In this document: piece after piece, positions 18,482-27,879 of the stretch
Numbering within the stretch: position 1 is the first letter of the stretch
How the letters are laid out: every line of letters starts with the position of its first letter
Origin: Flavobacterium hibisci
GTDB lineage: Bacteria > Bacteroidota > Bacteroidia > Flavobacteriales > Flavobacteriaceae
Direction of reading: 5' to 3'
Assembly (NCBI RefSeq): GCF_020026925.1
Contig: NZ_JAIQDW010000007.1
Span: 1-64,000, forward strand
Length of the DNA: 64,000 nucleotides
The notes under the pieces: model-generated
What the model saw: only the letters and a program-made list of their open reading frames with translations
What the model was told of the DNA's origin: nothing
The model's database searches: none
Translations under genes and position numbers: made by a program

Positions 18482-19729
18482 TTAAAATAAGTCTTTGTTG
18501 ATGGTACTGTTTAATTCTTCTGCAGACAGCGCCAGTTTTTTCTTTAACTCGTTTACCTGAATATTCGCCTGATTGTAGCTTTCCATAAAATCTGTAAATT
18601 CTAATAAGCTGATATTTCGTTTCTGGAAATTGGTTAAGATTCCGTTATAAACGGCTTCAAAATCAGAGTTTACGGTTGGTTTTATCAAAACATAATTTTT
18701 ACGCGATTCGTCCCATTTATTCCAGGCAGATGTAATTTCAGTCTGAAGCTGCAATTCAAAATTTTGTTTTTCAATTTTTGACTGTTCCAGAATGGTCTTT
18801 GCGTACTTGATATTTCCTTTATTTTGATTCCAGAGCGGCAATGGAATTCCAACAGTCAAATTCGCTTCATTATTAAAAGCACCACTTCGCTGATCGTATT
18901 TCGCTCCTAAGGTGATATCCGGAACCGAAAGTGATTTTTGCCATTTTACATTTAGCTCATTGGCATCGATTTCTTTTTGTTTTGCCAGATAATCGGGTCT
19001 GTTTGCAATGGCTTCATTTTCGAAAGATTTTAAATCAAAATCAATCGTTTTTAAGTATTTGCTGAATTCGTCTTTTGAAACATTCGGAACAATTTCTTCT
19101 GTAGAATTCATAAGCAATTTCAAATTCGCCTGTTCTTCGATGTTGCTATTTACTACTTCCATTCGCTCATTTTTAAAATTCAGATAAAGCGATTGCAGAC
19201 GCACAACATCCCTTAAAGGAATATTTCCTTTTTGTGCCTGAACTGAATAGGAATTGATTAAATCTTCAATGTGAGCCAATTGTTTGTCTGTAGTTTCCAG
19301 ACTTTTGGAGTTGTAATAAACCGTATAAAAGCTTTTACGCAATTGCAGTTTCAAGGTTCTCAGCAAATCATTGAATTGCAATTCTGCCAGCTGTTCATTG
19401 GTTTGTGCTAATTTTATTTCGTTGCGTTTTTTGCCACCCAGATAAATCAGCTGCTCGATACCAAATACTTTCTGTCCCTGTTTCCCTATATCGAAATATT
19501 TATCCCGATCCGGATTGTAAGCGTTTAGTTCTGCTGAAATCACTGGATTGTCCCAAATGCGTGCCTGAATGGTAAGTGCTTTTGAAGCATCAACGTTGTA
19601 ATGCGAAGCGAGCAGAAAGAGATTGTTCTTTAAAAACTGAGTTTCACAATCTTCTAAAGTGACTGTTTTTTGAGCCAGAACCATCTGATTCATGGCAATC
19701 AGCAGGAATAATGCAAATAACTTTTTCAT
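18482..19729 (-). CDS. czcC: TolC-family outer-membrane channel (CzcC-type)
   Basis: This 415-residue protein has a signal peptide (cleavage after MNQMVLAQ) and two repeated outer-membrane-efflux halves rich in long amphipathic helices. Examples are NEQLAELQFNDLLRTLKLQL in the first half and TILEQSKIEKQNFELQLQTE in the second. It forms the trimeric channel that carries metal from the pump out of the cell. It is the first structural gene after the sensor kinase. Its upstream gap (19730-19828) contains a phased TTAA array and a -7-like box, so expression of the three pump genes probably starts here. Confidence 0.9.
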   Translation of the reverse strand: MKKLFALFLLIAMNQMVLAQKTVTLEDCETQFLKNNLFLLASHYNVDASKALTIQARIWDNPVISAELNAYNPDRDKYFDIGKQGQKVFGIEQLIYLGGKKRNEIKLAQTNEQLAELQFNDLLRTLKLQLRKSFYTVYYNSKSLETTDKQLAHIEDLINSYSVQAQKGNIPLRDVVRLQSLYLNFKNERMEVVNSNIEEQANLKLLMNSTEEIVPNVSKDEFSKYLKTIDFDLKSFENEAIANRPDYLAKQKEIDANELNVKWQKSLSVPDITLGAKYDQRSGAFNNEANLTVGIPLPLWNQNKGNIKYAKTILEQSKIEKQNFELQLQTEITSAWNKWDESRKNYVLIKPTVNSDFEAVYNGILTNFQKRNISLLEFTDFMESYNQANIQVNELKKKLALSAEELNSTINKDLF

Positions 19730-19750
19730 CGTATCATTTTTATTTGATAC

Positions 19751-19827
19751 AAATATGCTATTGCGAGACTTTAAGACACCTTAAGAAAGACCTTAAAAAG
19801 TGCTTAAAAAAAATTAAGAAGGATTAA
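19751..19827 (-). promoter_or_regulatory. putative response-regulator operator and promoter of the efflux operon
   Basis: The gap before the TolC-like gene carries six TTAA cores, at 19771, 19781, 19793, 19804, 19814 and 19824. The intervals are 10, 12, 11, 10 and 10 bases, about one helical turn each. On the minus strand the four best units read TTTTTAAGCAC, TTTTTAAGGTC, TTTCTTAAGGTG and TCTTAAAGTC. A -7-like CATATTTG (19751-19758) lies just downstream. Iterated direct repeats of 10-11 bases upstream of a promoter are how OmpR-family regulators bind, and such a regulator is encoded next door. The array is seen directly; its binding by that regulator is inferred. Confidence 0.6.
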
Positions 19828-19828
19828 A

Positions 19829-21187
19829 TTAATGAAAAATCAATTGGAATAAATTGCTGTTTTCAGCAGGTACACTATACCTGATTTTTGCATTATGAAG
19901 TGTTAAAATACGATTTACAATACGTAATCCAAGTCCGAAACCGGAAGTCCCTTTCGAATTCTCCCCACGCATAAAAGGCTGGAAAAGGTTTCTCTGTTCG
20001 TTTTCGCTCAGTGTTTTTCCAGTATTTAAAACCGAGATTATCAAATGATTTTCCTGAGTACTAATTTTGACTTTTGCCTGTTTGTTATCCGAGTACACAC
20101 AGGCATTTTTTAGAACATTGCTCAAAGCAATTTCCAAAAGGTTTTTATTTCCTTTGATTTCTAAAGCCGTATCGAGATTCTCGCTTTCTTCTATTTCAAA
20201 AAGAATAACAAAATCCGGAAACGTTTTATTTAAATTTTCAATGGCCGAAAACAAAATTTCATCCATTCGTTGAATTTCATCATTGGCAGAAGTGTTTGTA
20301 TCAATTTTAGACAACACCAGTAAAGAATGAATGAGTTCCGATAAATGATTGACATCTGATAAAATAGTACTCAAAAAAGTTTTTCCTTTAATAGATGTTT
20401 CCGGGTCTGCAATTGTATTTTCAATTTGCGAAGTAATTCTCGATAACGGAGTTCTGAGTTCGTGTGATGCATGAGCAGTGAATTCTTTTTGTTTTTGATA
20501 TGAAACCTCTATTCGATCCATCATAAAATTGAACTCATTGGCAATCAGGTCAATTTCGTTTTTATTGCTTTTAGATTCAACTCGGGTATCCAGATTGTTC
20601 TCGTTTATATTTTTAATCTTCTGATGAAAAATACTTAACGGATTCATCGCTTTTTTTACCATTAAAGAAGTTAAAACCCAGCAAATACAAGTAAAAAAGA
20701 TATAAGAAATGATTAAGGTATATCGTAAAAAAAGTAGTTTCCGTTTGCCGTAATCATCTGTGGCCGATATTAAAGCATAAAAATCCCTGTCTTTGGTATC
20801 ATAAAAAACACCATATACTTCATAATCGCCTTGTTGCTTAAAAAACGTTTTGTGTTTTTTCAGGTATTTTAAATCGTCGACAGACCAGTTAATTTTAGCA
20901 TCGTCAATACTGCTATAGATCAGTTTGAAATGAGAATCGAAAACCAGTGTTTTTTCATCATACAATTTATTGATCGAATTCTGATCAATCATTTTTAAAA
21001 GCTGATCGTCAACTTCTTTTACATTTACGAGGAGTTTAATGTTCGAAAGAGCTTTTATTTCTAAACGATCCCGAAATTCTTCTTTCCTGAAATTAGAATA
21101 CAAAACAAAAATCACAGTAGAAGCCAGCCCAAAAAGAATTGTGAAGAGCAGACTTACTAAGAGTGATATCCTGTTTTTTAATGTCAT
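19829..21187 (-). CDS. sensor histidine kinase of the metal-efflux operon (CzcS/CusS-like)
   Basis: This 452-residue membrane kinase has membrane segments at about residues 8-32 and 155-180, enclosing a periplasmic sensor region of about 120 residues. A HAMP linker leads to the HisKA domain with H-box HASHELRTPLSRI, the N-box NVLKNACVYSDN and the G2-box GFGLGLRIV. It should autophosphorylate on that His in response to a periplasmic signal, probably metal, and pass the phosphate to the regulator upstream. Its start overlaps the regulator stop by 4 bases (ATGA). The ligand is inferred from the linked efflux genes. Confidence 0.9.
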   Translation of the reverse strand: MTLKNRISLLVSLLFTILFGLASTVIFVLYSNFRKEEFRDRLEIKALSNIKLLVNVKEVDDQLLKMIDQNSINKLYDEKTLVFDSHFKLIYSSIDDAKINWSVDDLKYLKKHKTFFKQQGDYEVYGVFYDTKDRDFYALISATDDYGKRKLLFLRYTLIISYIFFTCICWVLTSLMVKKAMNPLSIFHQKIKNINENNLDTRVESKSNKNEIDLIANEFNFMMDRIEVSYQKQKEFTAHASHELRTPLSRITSQIENTIADPETSIKGKTFLSTILSDVNHLSELIHSLLVLSKIDTNTSANDEIQRMDEILFSAIENLNKTFPDFVILFEIEESENLDTALEIKGNKNLLEIALSNVLKNACVYSDNKQAKVKISTQENHLIISVLNTGKTLSENEQRNLFQPFMRGENSKGTSGFGLGLRIVNRILTLHNAKIRYSVPAENSNLFQLIFH

Positions 21188-21864
21188 TCCTGATCGCTTA
21201 GATAATATCCGTAACCAATTTTGGTTCGGATTAGTTTGGTTTCGTGGTCTTTGTCAATTTTTTTTCGAAGAAAATTAATGTAAACTTCAATGGTATTCTG
21301 ATTGGTTTCGATATGATAATCCCACAATTTTTCGGCTATGAATTGTTTTGAAAGCACTTTCCCTTTGGCCTGAGCCAAAATCAGAATCAGTTTGAATTCT
21401 TTAGGTGTAAGTTTTATTTCTTCGCCTGCGCGGAATACCTTCATTTCGGATTCTCCAATTTCCAGATCCTGGATTACAATCTTATCTTCAGCCTGTTGTG
21501 GAATTTCTTTTCGTCTTAAAAGAGAAGAAATCCTGGCATACAATTCTTCAAAATGGAAAGGTTTTACCAGATAATCATCGGCACCGCTATCAAAAGAAGC
21601 TAATTTGTCTTCGATTTCGCTGAAAGCAGTCAGCATGATGATGGGTGTTTTTTTATCTGTTTCGCGAATCTTTTTACAAACTTCGATTCCGTTTATACCG
21701 GGAACATTGATATCAAGAATAATCAGATCATATTCATAAGGGAAATATTTCCTTAAAAGCAATGCTCCATCATAATACGGCACACACTCGAATTCTTTTG
21801 AAGCAAAGAACACCGCTATTTCTTTGGATAAAGTAAAATCGTCTTCGAGTAGTAAAATTTTCAT
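21184..21864 (-). CDS. OmpR-family response regulator of the metal-efflux operon (CzcR/CusR-like)
   Basis: A 226-residue two-domain regulator. The receiver has the acidic pair in LLLEDDFTL, the phospho-acceptor Asp in LIILDINVPG (about residue 52), the conserved Thr in IIMLTAF and the Lys in DYLVKPFHFEE. The C-terminal winged helix (about 130-225) contains LTPKEFKLILILAQAKGKVL and the recognition region TIEVYINFLRKKI. It is first in a five-gene set (regulator, kinase, channel, adaptor, pump), and the phased TTAA array before the channel gene is its likely target. Confidence 0.92.
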   Translation of the reverse strand: MKILLLEDDFTLSKEIAVFFASKEFECVPYYDGALLLRKYFPYEYDLIILDINVPGINGIEVCKKIRETDKKTPIIMLTAFSEIEDKLASFDSGADDYLVKPFHFEELYARISSLLRRKEIPQQAEDKIVIQDLEIGESEMKVFRAGEEIKLTPKEFKLILILAQAKGKVLSKQFIAEKLWDYHIETNQNTIEVYINFLRKKIDKDHETKLIRTKIGYGYYLSDQE

Positions 21865-21880
21865 ATCTGTTTTATTGATT

Positions 21881-21910
21881 AATTCGGCTATTCTAAAACA
21901 GCCGAATTAA
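21881..21910 (-). terminator. hairpin after the M42 peptidase gene
   Basis: AATTCGGCT (21881-21889) pairs with AGCCGAATT (21900-21908) across a ten-base loop. The T tail is poor, so termination is likely but not certain. It separates the peptidase from the two-component genes. Confidence 0.55.
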
Positions 21911-21924
21911 CGTTTTAAGATTTC

Positions 21925-23013
21925 TTATTTAAAATAAGAAAAAGTTTCATTGTTTTCAATTTTCAATAATGACTCATAAATAAGCTTAATCACATTTTCA
22001 ACATCTTCTTTGTGAACCATTTCTACAGTCGTATGCATATAACGCAATGGCAGTGATATCAAAGCAGAAGCCACACCTCCATTACTGTAAGCAAAAGCAT
22101 CTGTATCTGTTCCCGTAGCTCTGGAAGTAGCATGACGCTGAAAAGGTATATTTTTCTCCTCGGCAGTATCGACAATTAAGTCTCTTAAGTTGTTTTGAAC
22201 TGCCGGAGCATATGCAATCACAGGACCTTTACCCATTTTAAGATCGCCTTCAACCTTTTTATCAATCATTGGTGTGGTTGTATCATGACAAACATCGGTT
22301 ACAATAGCAACGTTTGGCTTGATTCGCTGCGAAATCATTTCGGCACCGCGAAGACCAATTTCTTCCTGAACTGAGTTTACAATATATAAACCAAACGGAA
22401 GTGTTTTATTATTTTCTTTCAGTAAACGAGCTACCTCAGCAATCATAAAACCACCCATTCTGTTGTCAATGGCACGACAGACGAATTTATTTTCGTTCAA
22501 AATCATAAATTCATCCGGATAAGTAATTACACAACCCACATGAACCCCCATTTCCAGAACTTGCTCTTTGGTCTCACATCCTAAATCAATAAAAATATTA
22601 CTCAATTTTGGAATTTCCTCTTTATCACGCAAGCGGGTGTGAATAGCAGGCCATCCGAAAACACCTTTTACAATTCCTTTTTTGGTATGAATATTTACCC
22701 TTTTTGAAGGTGCAATCTGGTGATCAGAACCTCCATTTCTAATAACATATATCAAACCATCATCTGTGATATAATTTACATACCACGAAATTTCATCCGC
22801 ATGACCTTCAATCACCACCTTAAATGGAGCGTCAGGATTTATAACTCCAACAGCAGTTCCGTACGTATCAGTAATAAAAGTATCTACATAAGGCTCCAGG
22901 TATTTCATCCAGATTTTTTGTCCTTCGCTCTCGTAACCTGTCGGCGAAGCGTTATTTAGGTAGCTTTCTAAAAAAGCAATTGACGTATCATTCAGTATAG
23001 ATTTTGTACTCAT
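21925..23013 (-). CDS. M42 family aminopeptidase (glutamyl aminopeptidase/endoglucanase-like)
   Basis: This 362-residue cytoplasmic metallopeptidase resembles M42 enzymes, which form large tetrahedral complexes that trim peptides. Candidate dinuclear metal ligands and catalytic residues are visible in order: His-Ala-Asp in IEGHADE, the bridging Asp in CRAIDNRMGG, the Glu pair in NSVQEEIGLRGAE, the Asp in IVTDVCHD and the C-terminal His in RYMHTTVEMVH. The dimerisation insert typical of M42 (about residues 70-165) is present. No signal peptide. It is monocistronic. Confidence 0.88.
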   Translation of the reverse strand: MSTKSILNDTSIAFLESYLNNASPTGYESEGQKIWMKYLEPYVDTFITDTYGTAVGVINPDAPFKVVIEGHADEISWYVNYITDDGLIYVIRNGGSDHQIAPSKRVNIHTKKGIVKGVFGWPAIHTRLRDKEEIPKLSNIFIDLGCETKEQVLEMGVHVGCVITYPDEFMILNENKFVCRAIDNRMGGFMIAEVARLLKENNKTLPFGLYIVNSVQEEIGLRGAEMISQRIKPNVAIVTDVCHDTTTPMIDKKVEGDLKMGKGPVIAYAPAVQNNLRDLIVDTAEEKNIPFQRHATSRATGTDTDAFAYSNGGVASALISLPLRYMHTTVEMVHKEDVENVIKLIYESLLKIENNETFSYFK

Positions 23014-23114
23014 AAAAATATTTTTTTGCTAAATTAAAAATTTGCATATTCAAGTAGGGATTTCAAGCGAGGAATTTTATAAAAAATAATCTAATATCTC
23101 TATAAATAAGCACA

Positions 23115-26100
23115 CTATCTTTTCAAAGCAAAATGACCTTTAAAGATTCTACTGTCTTCAAGTTTGATTACATACCAATAATCATCTGCCGGCATTTGAG
23201 AACCTAAATAGTAACCATCCCAGCCCTGACTCAATGGATCAATTTGTTTTAATAATTTCCCATATCGATCAAAAATCTGGATAATTGATTTTCCATTTGA
23301 AGCTGCATTTACCCCTTCTATATTCCAGTAGTCATTATGATTATCATTATTGGGAGTAAAAAATGCCGGAATACCAAACACTGCAACTTCTTTGAGAACA
23401 GTCCCACAACCATTTTGGTCTTTAACATAAACTGTATGAATTCCAGAAGGAACATTGTAAAAGGTATTCCCAGCCTGATAATCCCCATTTTGATCATCCA
23501 AGACATATACATAATCCCCATTTCCTATAACTGAGACCGAGATGGTATTGGACTCACTAACAGTTGTGATTATATTTGATGCTATATCAGATGCAGAAAC
23601 TTTTATTGTACGCGTTCTTATACATTGTGTTTGCTTGTTACTGACATCAACCTTGTAAACTCCCTCTTCATTTACAGTTAAACTGTAATTTTTCTCACCA
23701 GAAATAGGAATATCATTCCTAGACCACTGATAATTGTAATCGTTGATAGTACTCAAATCTAAAAGCCCTGCGTCTATCTGTTTTGTAAAAGTTGGCAAAT
23801 TACTGCATACCAATTCTTCTCCAATCAACATAATATTAGGAGCAGGATTTACAACGAAAGCCAACGTGGAAATAGCACTACAACCGAGATTTTTAGGATT
23901 TACAATTTCTACCTTTATCTCTTGTGAATTAGTAATAAAAGGATTAGGAAGAGGACTTGACAACAAATTATTGTTGCTGTCATAATAATTAACAACCATT
24001 CCCGATTGATTACCTAACAGAGTAGTTTGAAAAGAAGAAGTATCAAAGGCATATTTTCCATCTTGCAAAATTGGATCCTCTTCATCATCACAAACAGTAG
24101 TTAAAGCGGGATCAATTGCAAAAACTTTTGGTAAATCATCAACCACAAATTTAATAGTTGAATTGTATGAACAAGCAGTAGGAGTATTGTTTTTAACAGT
24201 AACCTTTACAGTTTGTGAAGCAGTTACAAAAGGATTTGGTAATGGGCTTGGCAGTGGATTATTATTTTGATCCATATAAGAAACCGTTACATTACTTAAT
24301 CCATTCAAAAGTTCTTGTTCTAAGCCTAATGTATTAAAAGCAAATAAACCATCGTGATTGTCGTCGCAATGAATCCTTTCAATTGCTTTTACTACCGGAA
24401 TCGATTCAACCTTTAAGGTAATGTATCCTCCTAAGCCTAAACAATCATTATTAAGCCGACTATCCACTCGAATAAAGATCTGTTGCGAATGAGGTGAACT
24501 TGTATTTCTATAACCCGAAATATCTGAAATTGCATTTTTCTCAGCTAATGCATCTGATATGTTTTGGTAATAAGTGATATCTAAAAGCTGTCCTGACGGG
24601 AATATATTTTTAATATCATTTGTAACTGTGCTAAAATCAAATTCAGAAATTCCGTCTTTATTTGTCCCTAAAACTTCATCATCACATTGAGTAAATGTTT
24701 TAGAATACGTAGACGGGATTTGTGTGGTTGAAACAATCAGGTTCAACTGAGCGATTCGAAAGCAGTTATTAATATTGGCTATCCGAACATATACTTTATC
24801 CACACTAACAATCTGATTTGTATAAGCGCTATAATTTAAGATTGGATTGCTATTATTTTGTGCGTCAGGTAATGTCTTGTGAAAGGTAATGATTTCATTT
24901 GCTGAATTAGCTGTTATTTTATTTATTGCTTCTTCCAGATTAAAGATGCTAAATCCATCAATATTATCGTCACATTGTTTCAAATCAACAGCACCGGCAA
25001 TTACAGGCAAAGAAAAAACTTTTAATTTAAAGGATGTTACTGCAGTACAGCTTACATTATCTTTATTGACTATTTTTACAAAAATAGTTTCATCACTGGT
25101 GGCGTTTTGATAAGTGTTTGGCTGGACAATACCCTGAGTTAATGCTGTATCCTTGTAATATGAAAGTATAAACTGAGAAGGCGATTGGCCATTTAAAATC
25201 GCTGTTGCTCTTTGGGTTAAATCAAAAATAACTTTTCCATCACTATCTGTCCCAATGCTGGTATTATCGCAACTAGTTAAGTCTGGAATATTTGAAGGTG
25301 AAGCGGGTTTTGGAGTATCGAAGACATCTATTGCAAAAGTCGTACTGTTTTTACAAGTTGAATTTGCTTTATTTGAAACTTCAGCAGTAATCACTTCCTG
25401 CTGATAAGCCAGATTGTTTGTATATTTTTCAGGTAAAGGTATTATGACGTTGTTTGCAAGATAGTTTACACTATACAAATTAGGATCTTGCCCATTTAAA
25501 ATTGCTGAATTCTGGGCAGTTAAATCAAATGAATAGTAACCATCGTTATCGTTATCACAAATAAAAATATCCTGAGGTTTTGTGGCACTTGGTATTTCTG
25601 AAATGACAATATCTCTTGTATTTGTTCCTGTCCCCAACGCAGTTGCAGCTGTAACCGAAATAGTGTAAGTACCGGGTGCTGTGTAAGTATGTGATGGATT
25701 TATTTCGTTAGATCCATTACCATCTCCGAAATTCCAAATGGCAGTAGTTATGTTTAAATTAGTATTTAACTTTAGCGTTACCGGTTGATTTACACAGCTA
25801 TTAGAAAGTTCAATAAATGGTGTAAAGAAAAAAGATTGATTAAACGACGGCAGACCCCCATTAGATATTTTTCCTCCCAAATCAATTCCCGCAATCTGAA
25901 GATCACACCCTGTTCCTATGACATTAGGATTATTTATTACTCCAATTTTATTCTGTGAATAAACTGCTAAATAAATTTTACCATCTGGTCCTAATTGCAA
26001 AGCCCCAGGATATTTTTCAGAATTGTATATTGTAATTTCAGAACCTCGTATATCTGCTGCTGTTAAATTATATTGATAGACTTTGCGAGCAAGAGCGTTA

Positions 26101-26912
26101 GTGACATACAAAACATTTTCTGTTGGCGAAAATTCAACCCCATACAATTCACCTCCTTCTGTACTTAGTGTAATAGGATTTGACAAAACACCTGTACCGA
26201 TATTGAAATCAAACAATTGCGCTACGTCAGCAACACTGGTGAAAGCTAACTTAGATCCACTTGGAGAAATTTTAATAAAGGACGCTGCCTGAAAACCTAC
26301 ACCTTGTATAACAGCACCAATGCTAGTTGTTACAGGGCTTGCTGACAATCCTGAGGATGACAATTGATAAGCATAAAAAGTATTGTTTTCCCAGCCATGC
26401 GTAAGAATCCAAAAATCGCTACCATTCGCATGTTTTGTAACTCCTAAACTTTCTATTACCGGAGTACGAATAAGAATATTTTTATCTGATGTTATGGCTC
26501 CGTTTCCGTTATCTAAACTCAAATCAACAATTGAATATCGGAATCCATCCGGATCATGCTCATTATCTGTTGTGAAAATATAAAACAAGTTTAAAGAACC
26601 TGGTTTTTGTACTACAGTTGCAGATTGGGTACTGGATGAATGCCCCAAAAGACCACTGCCATTTGTCATAACCTGGTGCATTTTGTTCCACACTGTCACT
26701 CCATCTGTATAAAACAAAAGCTGACCTGCTGCATTAGATATTGTAGCACATCCCTCAAAAGTAGACATCTGTCCATCTGTTAAAGGAACCGGTACACCAC
26801 TGTTAAAATCTAAGCCAGCATTTTTTCCAAAGTACCATATGTTTGCCTCTCTTTGAGCAACAGAAAATGAATAGTATAAAATAAAGAATAGTCCAAATAT
26901 CTTATTTCGCAT
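23115..26912 (-). CDS. large T9SS type B surface protein with PKD and six CDD repeat modules
   Basis: The start at the Met before RNKIFGLFF gives about 1265 residues with a good signal peptide ending SFSVAQ; an ATG eight codons upstream would spoil it. Residues about 25-375 look like a beta-propeller. A PKD domain follows (IWNFGDGNGSNEINPSHTY). Then come six tandem modules of about 95-105 residues, each opening with Cys-Asp-Asp/Asn and an acidic Asp-Gly loop before Phe-Asp/Asn (for example CDDNIDGFSIFN), at about residues 449-1020. The C-terminus, from FFTPNNDNHNDYWNIEG to GHFALKR, is a T9SS type B sorting domain, so the protein is exported and held at the surface. Function is unknown; adhesion is plausible. 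Confidence 0.85.
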   Translation of the reverse strand: MRNKIFGLFFILYYSFSVAQREANIWYFGKNAGLDFNSGVPVPLTDGQMSTFEGCATISNAAGQLLFYTDGVTVWNKMHQVMTNGSGLLGHSSSTQSATVVQKPGSLNLFYIFTTDNEHDPDGFRYSIVDLSLDNGNGAITSDKNILIRTPVIESLGVTKHANGSDFWILTHGWENNTFYAYQLSSSGLSASPVTTSIGAVIQGVGFQAASFIKISPSGSKLAFTSVADVAQLFDFNIGTGVLSNPITLSTEGGELYGVEFSPTENVLYVTNALARKVYQYNLTAADIRGSEITIYNSEKYPGALQLGPDGKIYLAVYSQNKIGVINNPNVIGTGCDLQIAGIDLGGKISNGGLPSFNQSFFFTPFIELSNSCVNQPVTLKLNTNLNITTAIWNFGDGNGSNEINPSHTYTAPGTYTISVTAATALGTGTNTRDIVISEIPSATKPQDIFICDNDNDGYYSFDLTAQNSAILNGQDPNLYSVNYLANNVIIPLPEKYTNNLAYQQEVITAEVSNKANSTCKNSTTFAIDVFDTPKPASPSNIPDLTSCDNTSIGTDSDGKVIFDLTQRATAILNGQSPSQFILSYYKDTALTQGIVQPNTYQNATSDETIFVKIVNKDNVSCTAVTSFKLKVFSLPVIAGAVDLKQCDDNIDGFSIFNLEEAINKITANSANEIITFHKTLPDAQNNSNPILNYSAYTNQIVSVDKVYVRIANINNCFRIAQLNLIVSTTQIPSTYSKTFTQCDDEVLGTNKDGISEFDFSTVTNDIKNIFPSGQLLDITYYQNISDALAEKNAISDISGYRNTSSPHSQQIFIRVDSRLNNDCLGLGGYITLKVESIPVVKAIERIHCDDNHDGLFAFNTLGLEQELLNGLSNVTVSYMDQNNNPLPSPLPNPFVTASQTVKVTVKNNTPTACSYNSTIKFVVDDLPKVFAIDPALTTVCDDEEDPILQDGKYAFDTSSFQTTLLGNQSGMVVNYYDSNNNLLSSPLPNPFITNSQEIKVEIVNPKNLGCSAISTLAFVVNPAPNIMLIGEELVCSNLPTFTKQIDAGLLDLSTINDYNYQWSRNDIPISGEKNYSLTVNEEGVYKVDVSNKQTQCIRTRTIKVSASDIASNIITTVSESNTISVSVIGNGDYVYVLDDQNGDYQAGNTFYNVPSGIHTVYVKDQNGCGTVLKEVAVFGIPAFFTPNNDNHNDYWNIEGVNAASNGKSIIQIFDRYGKLLKQIDPLSQGWDGYYLGSQMPADDYWYVIKLEDSRIFKGHFALKR

Positions 26913-26994
26913 GTTACTTTTATTCAAATTAGACATTTCATTTATCTCAAAAAATAAATTAAAATAAGATTATTAAATTTACTAATTGAAAAAT

Positions 26995-27031
26995 GAAACG
27001 CATTCCTAATAATTTAGCGAATGCGTTTTTT
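26995..27031 (-). terminator. terminator after the 182-residue gene
   Basis: On the minus strand AACGCATTC pairs with GAATGCGTT across a 13-base loop, followed by a T-rich run. Confidence 0.65.
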
Positions 27032-27095
27032 AATATAAATTGATTATGAATATTATTTGCAGTAATAACTTCAGTTCAAATTAAAAAGAAAATAT

Positions 27096-27644
27096 TTATT
27101 TAGTTTTTATTTTTAAATCAAATTCTTTTGAAAGTTTTTCATTTGTTACTAGTCGCCATCCCGATCTCAATTTTTCTTCCGCTTCTTTACCAACATAAAA
27201 ATCTTCAATTTTGGTAAAACTCTTTTTAACTTTGGATGAAAATTCTTTAAATACAGTTTCTGAAAAATTATTTAAAAAAGATGTTCCACAAGTTCCAGCA
27301 ATTAATACTTCATTTTCATAAATCCCACCAAACTGGAAACAAATGCTGGACTGATTTTCTAAGGCATCAATAGCATATTTTACTCCACCTTTTCTTTGTG
27401 GAATTTCACGTACAATTAAAGTAGTGCTTTTAGATAACATTATTAACCTTAAATCCTTATTCCAATCACCATATTTAGAAATTCCAAAATTTGGAATTTC
27501 TGATACAGAATTATAGCAAGTAGAGTTTTTTTTATCAAATAATCCCATTTCATAATATTTAACGTCTAATGCTTCTTCTAATGCTTTTACAATTTCTATT
27601 ATATCATTAGCAGTTGCAAAAAATAAAATTTGTTTACTTTTCAT
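27096..27644 (-). CDS. hypothetical protein, possible immunity-type protein
   Basis: An intact 182-residue soluble protein with no signal or membrane segment. I do not recognise the family. Visible traits are an opening ILFFATANDIIEIVKALEEA (strand, then helix), a central STTLIVREIPQRKGGVKYAI, then QFGGIYENEVLIAGTCGTSF. It is the last of a run of minus-strand immunity-like genes and remnants, lying 62 bases downstream of a broken immunity-like copy. By position it may be an orphan immunity protein, but the sequence alone does not show this. Confidence 0.5.
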   Translation of the reverse strand: MKSKQILFFATANDIIEIVKALEEALDVKYYEMGLFDKKNSTCYNSVSEIPNFGISKYGDWNKDLRLIMLSKSTTLIVREIPQRKGGVKYAIDALENQSSICFQFGGIYENEVLIAGTCGTSFLNNFSETVFKEFSSKVKKSFTKIEDFYVGKEAEEKLRSGWRLVTNEKLSKEFDLKIKTK

Positions 27645-27705
27645 TTTTTATCTTTTAGGATAGTTTTCTTCAAATTCATCTTTGTACAATATTGCAAAAT
27701 AAACA

Positions 27706-27850
27706 TTATTCATCTGCTTTATTTATATGAGCTACTTCAAACCCTAACCCATTCAATTTTTCTTCATCTATCATTTTATGGAACTTTGGTGAACCAATTT
27801 AATCTGATTCAGACTGCAACCACTATTTCTCACACCTTTTTTTATTACAG
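27706..27850 (-). pseudogene. remnant of an immunity-like gene, paralogue of the one at 29189
   Basis: The minus strand read in two frames gives VIKKGVRNS, then LQSESD, a stop, then FHKMIDEEKLNGLGFEVAHI. This matches the C-terminal half of the frame at 29189-29389 (KVGVRRGLLQPES, then FKKMIDDEKLTGFDFEVAHV). It carries one frameshift and one in-frame stop and has no start, so it is dead. The ending resembles the C-terminus of Imm11/DUF1629 immunity proteins; that family name is tentative. Confidence 0.65.
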
Positions 27851-27879
27851 TCCGTATACATAAAACCAATCGCAAGAGA

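Noticed and set aside
23115..26912. SprB adhesin
   Set aside because: Type B sorting domain is present, but length (about 1265) and repeat type are far from SprB (over 6000 residues), and no sprF follows it.
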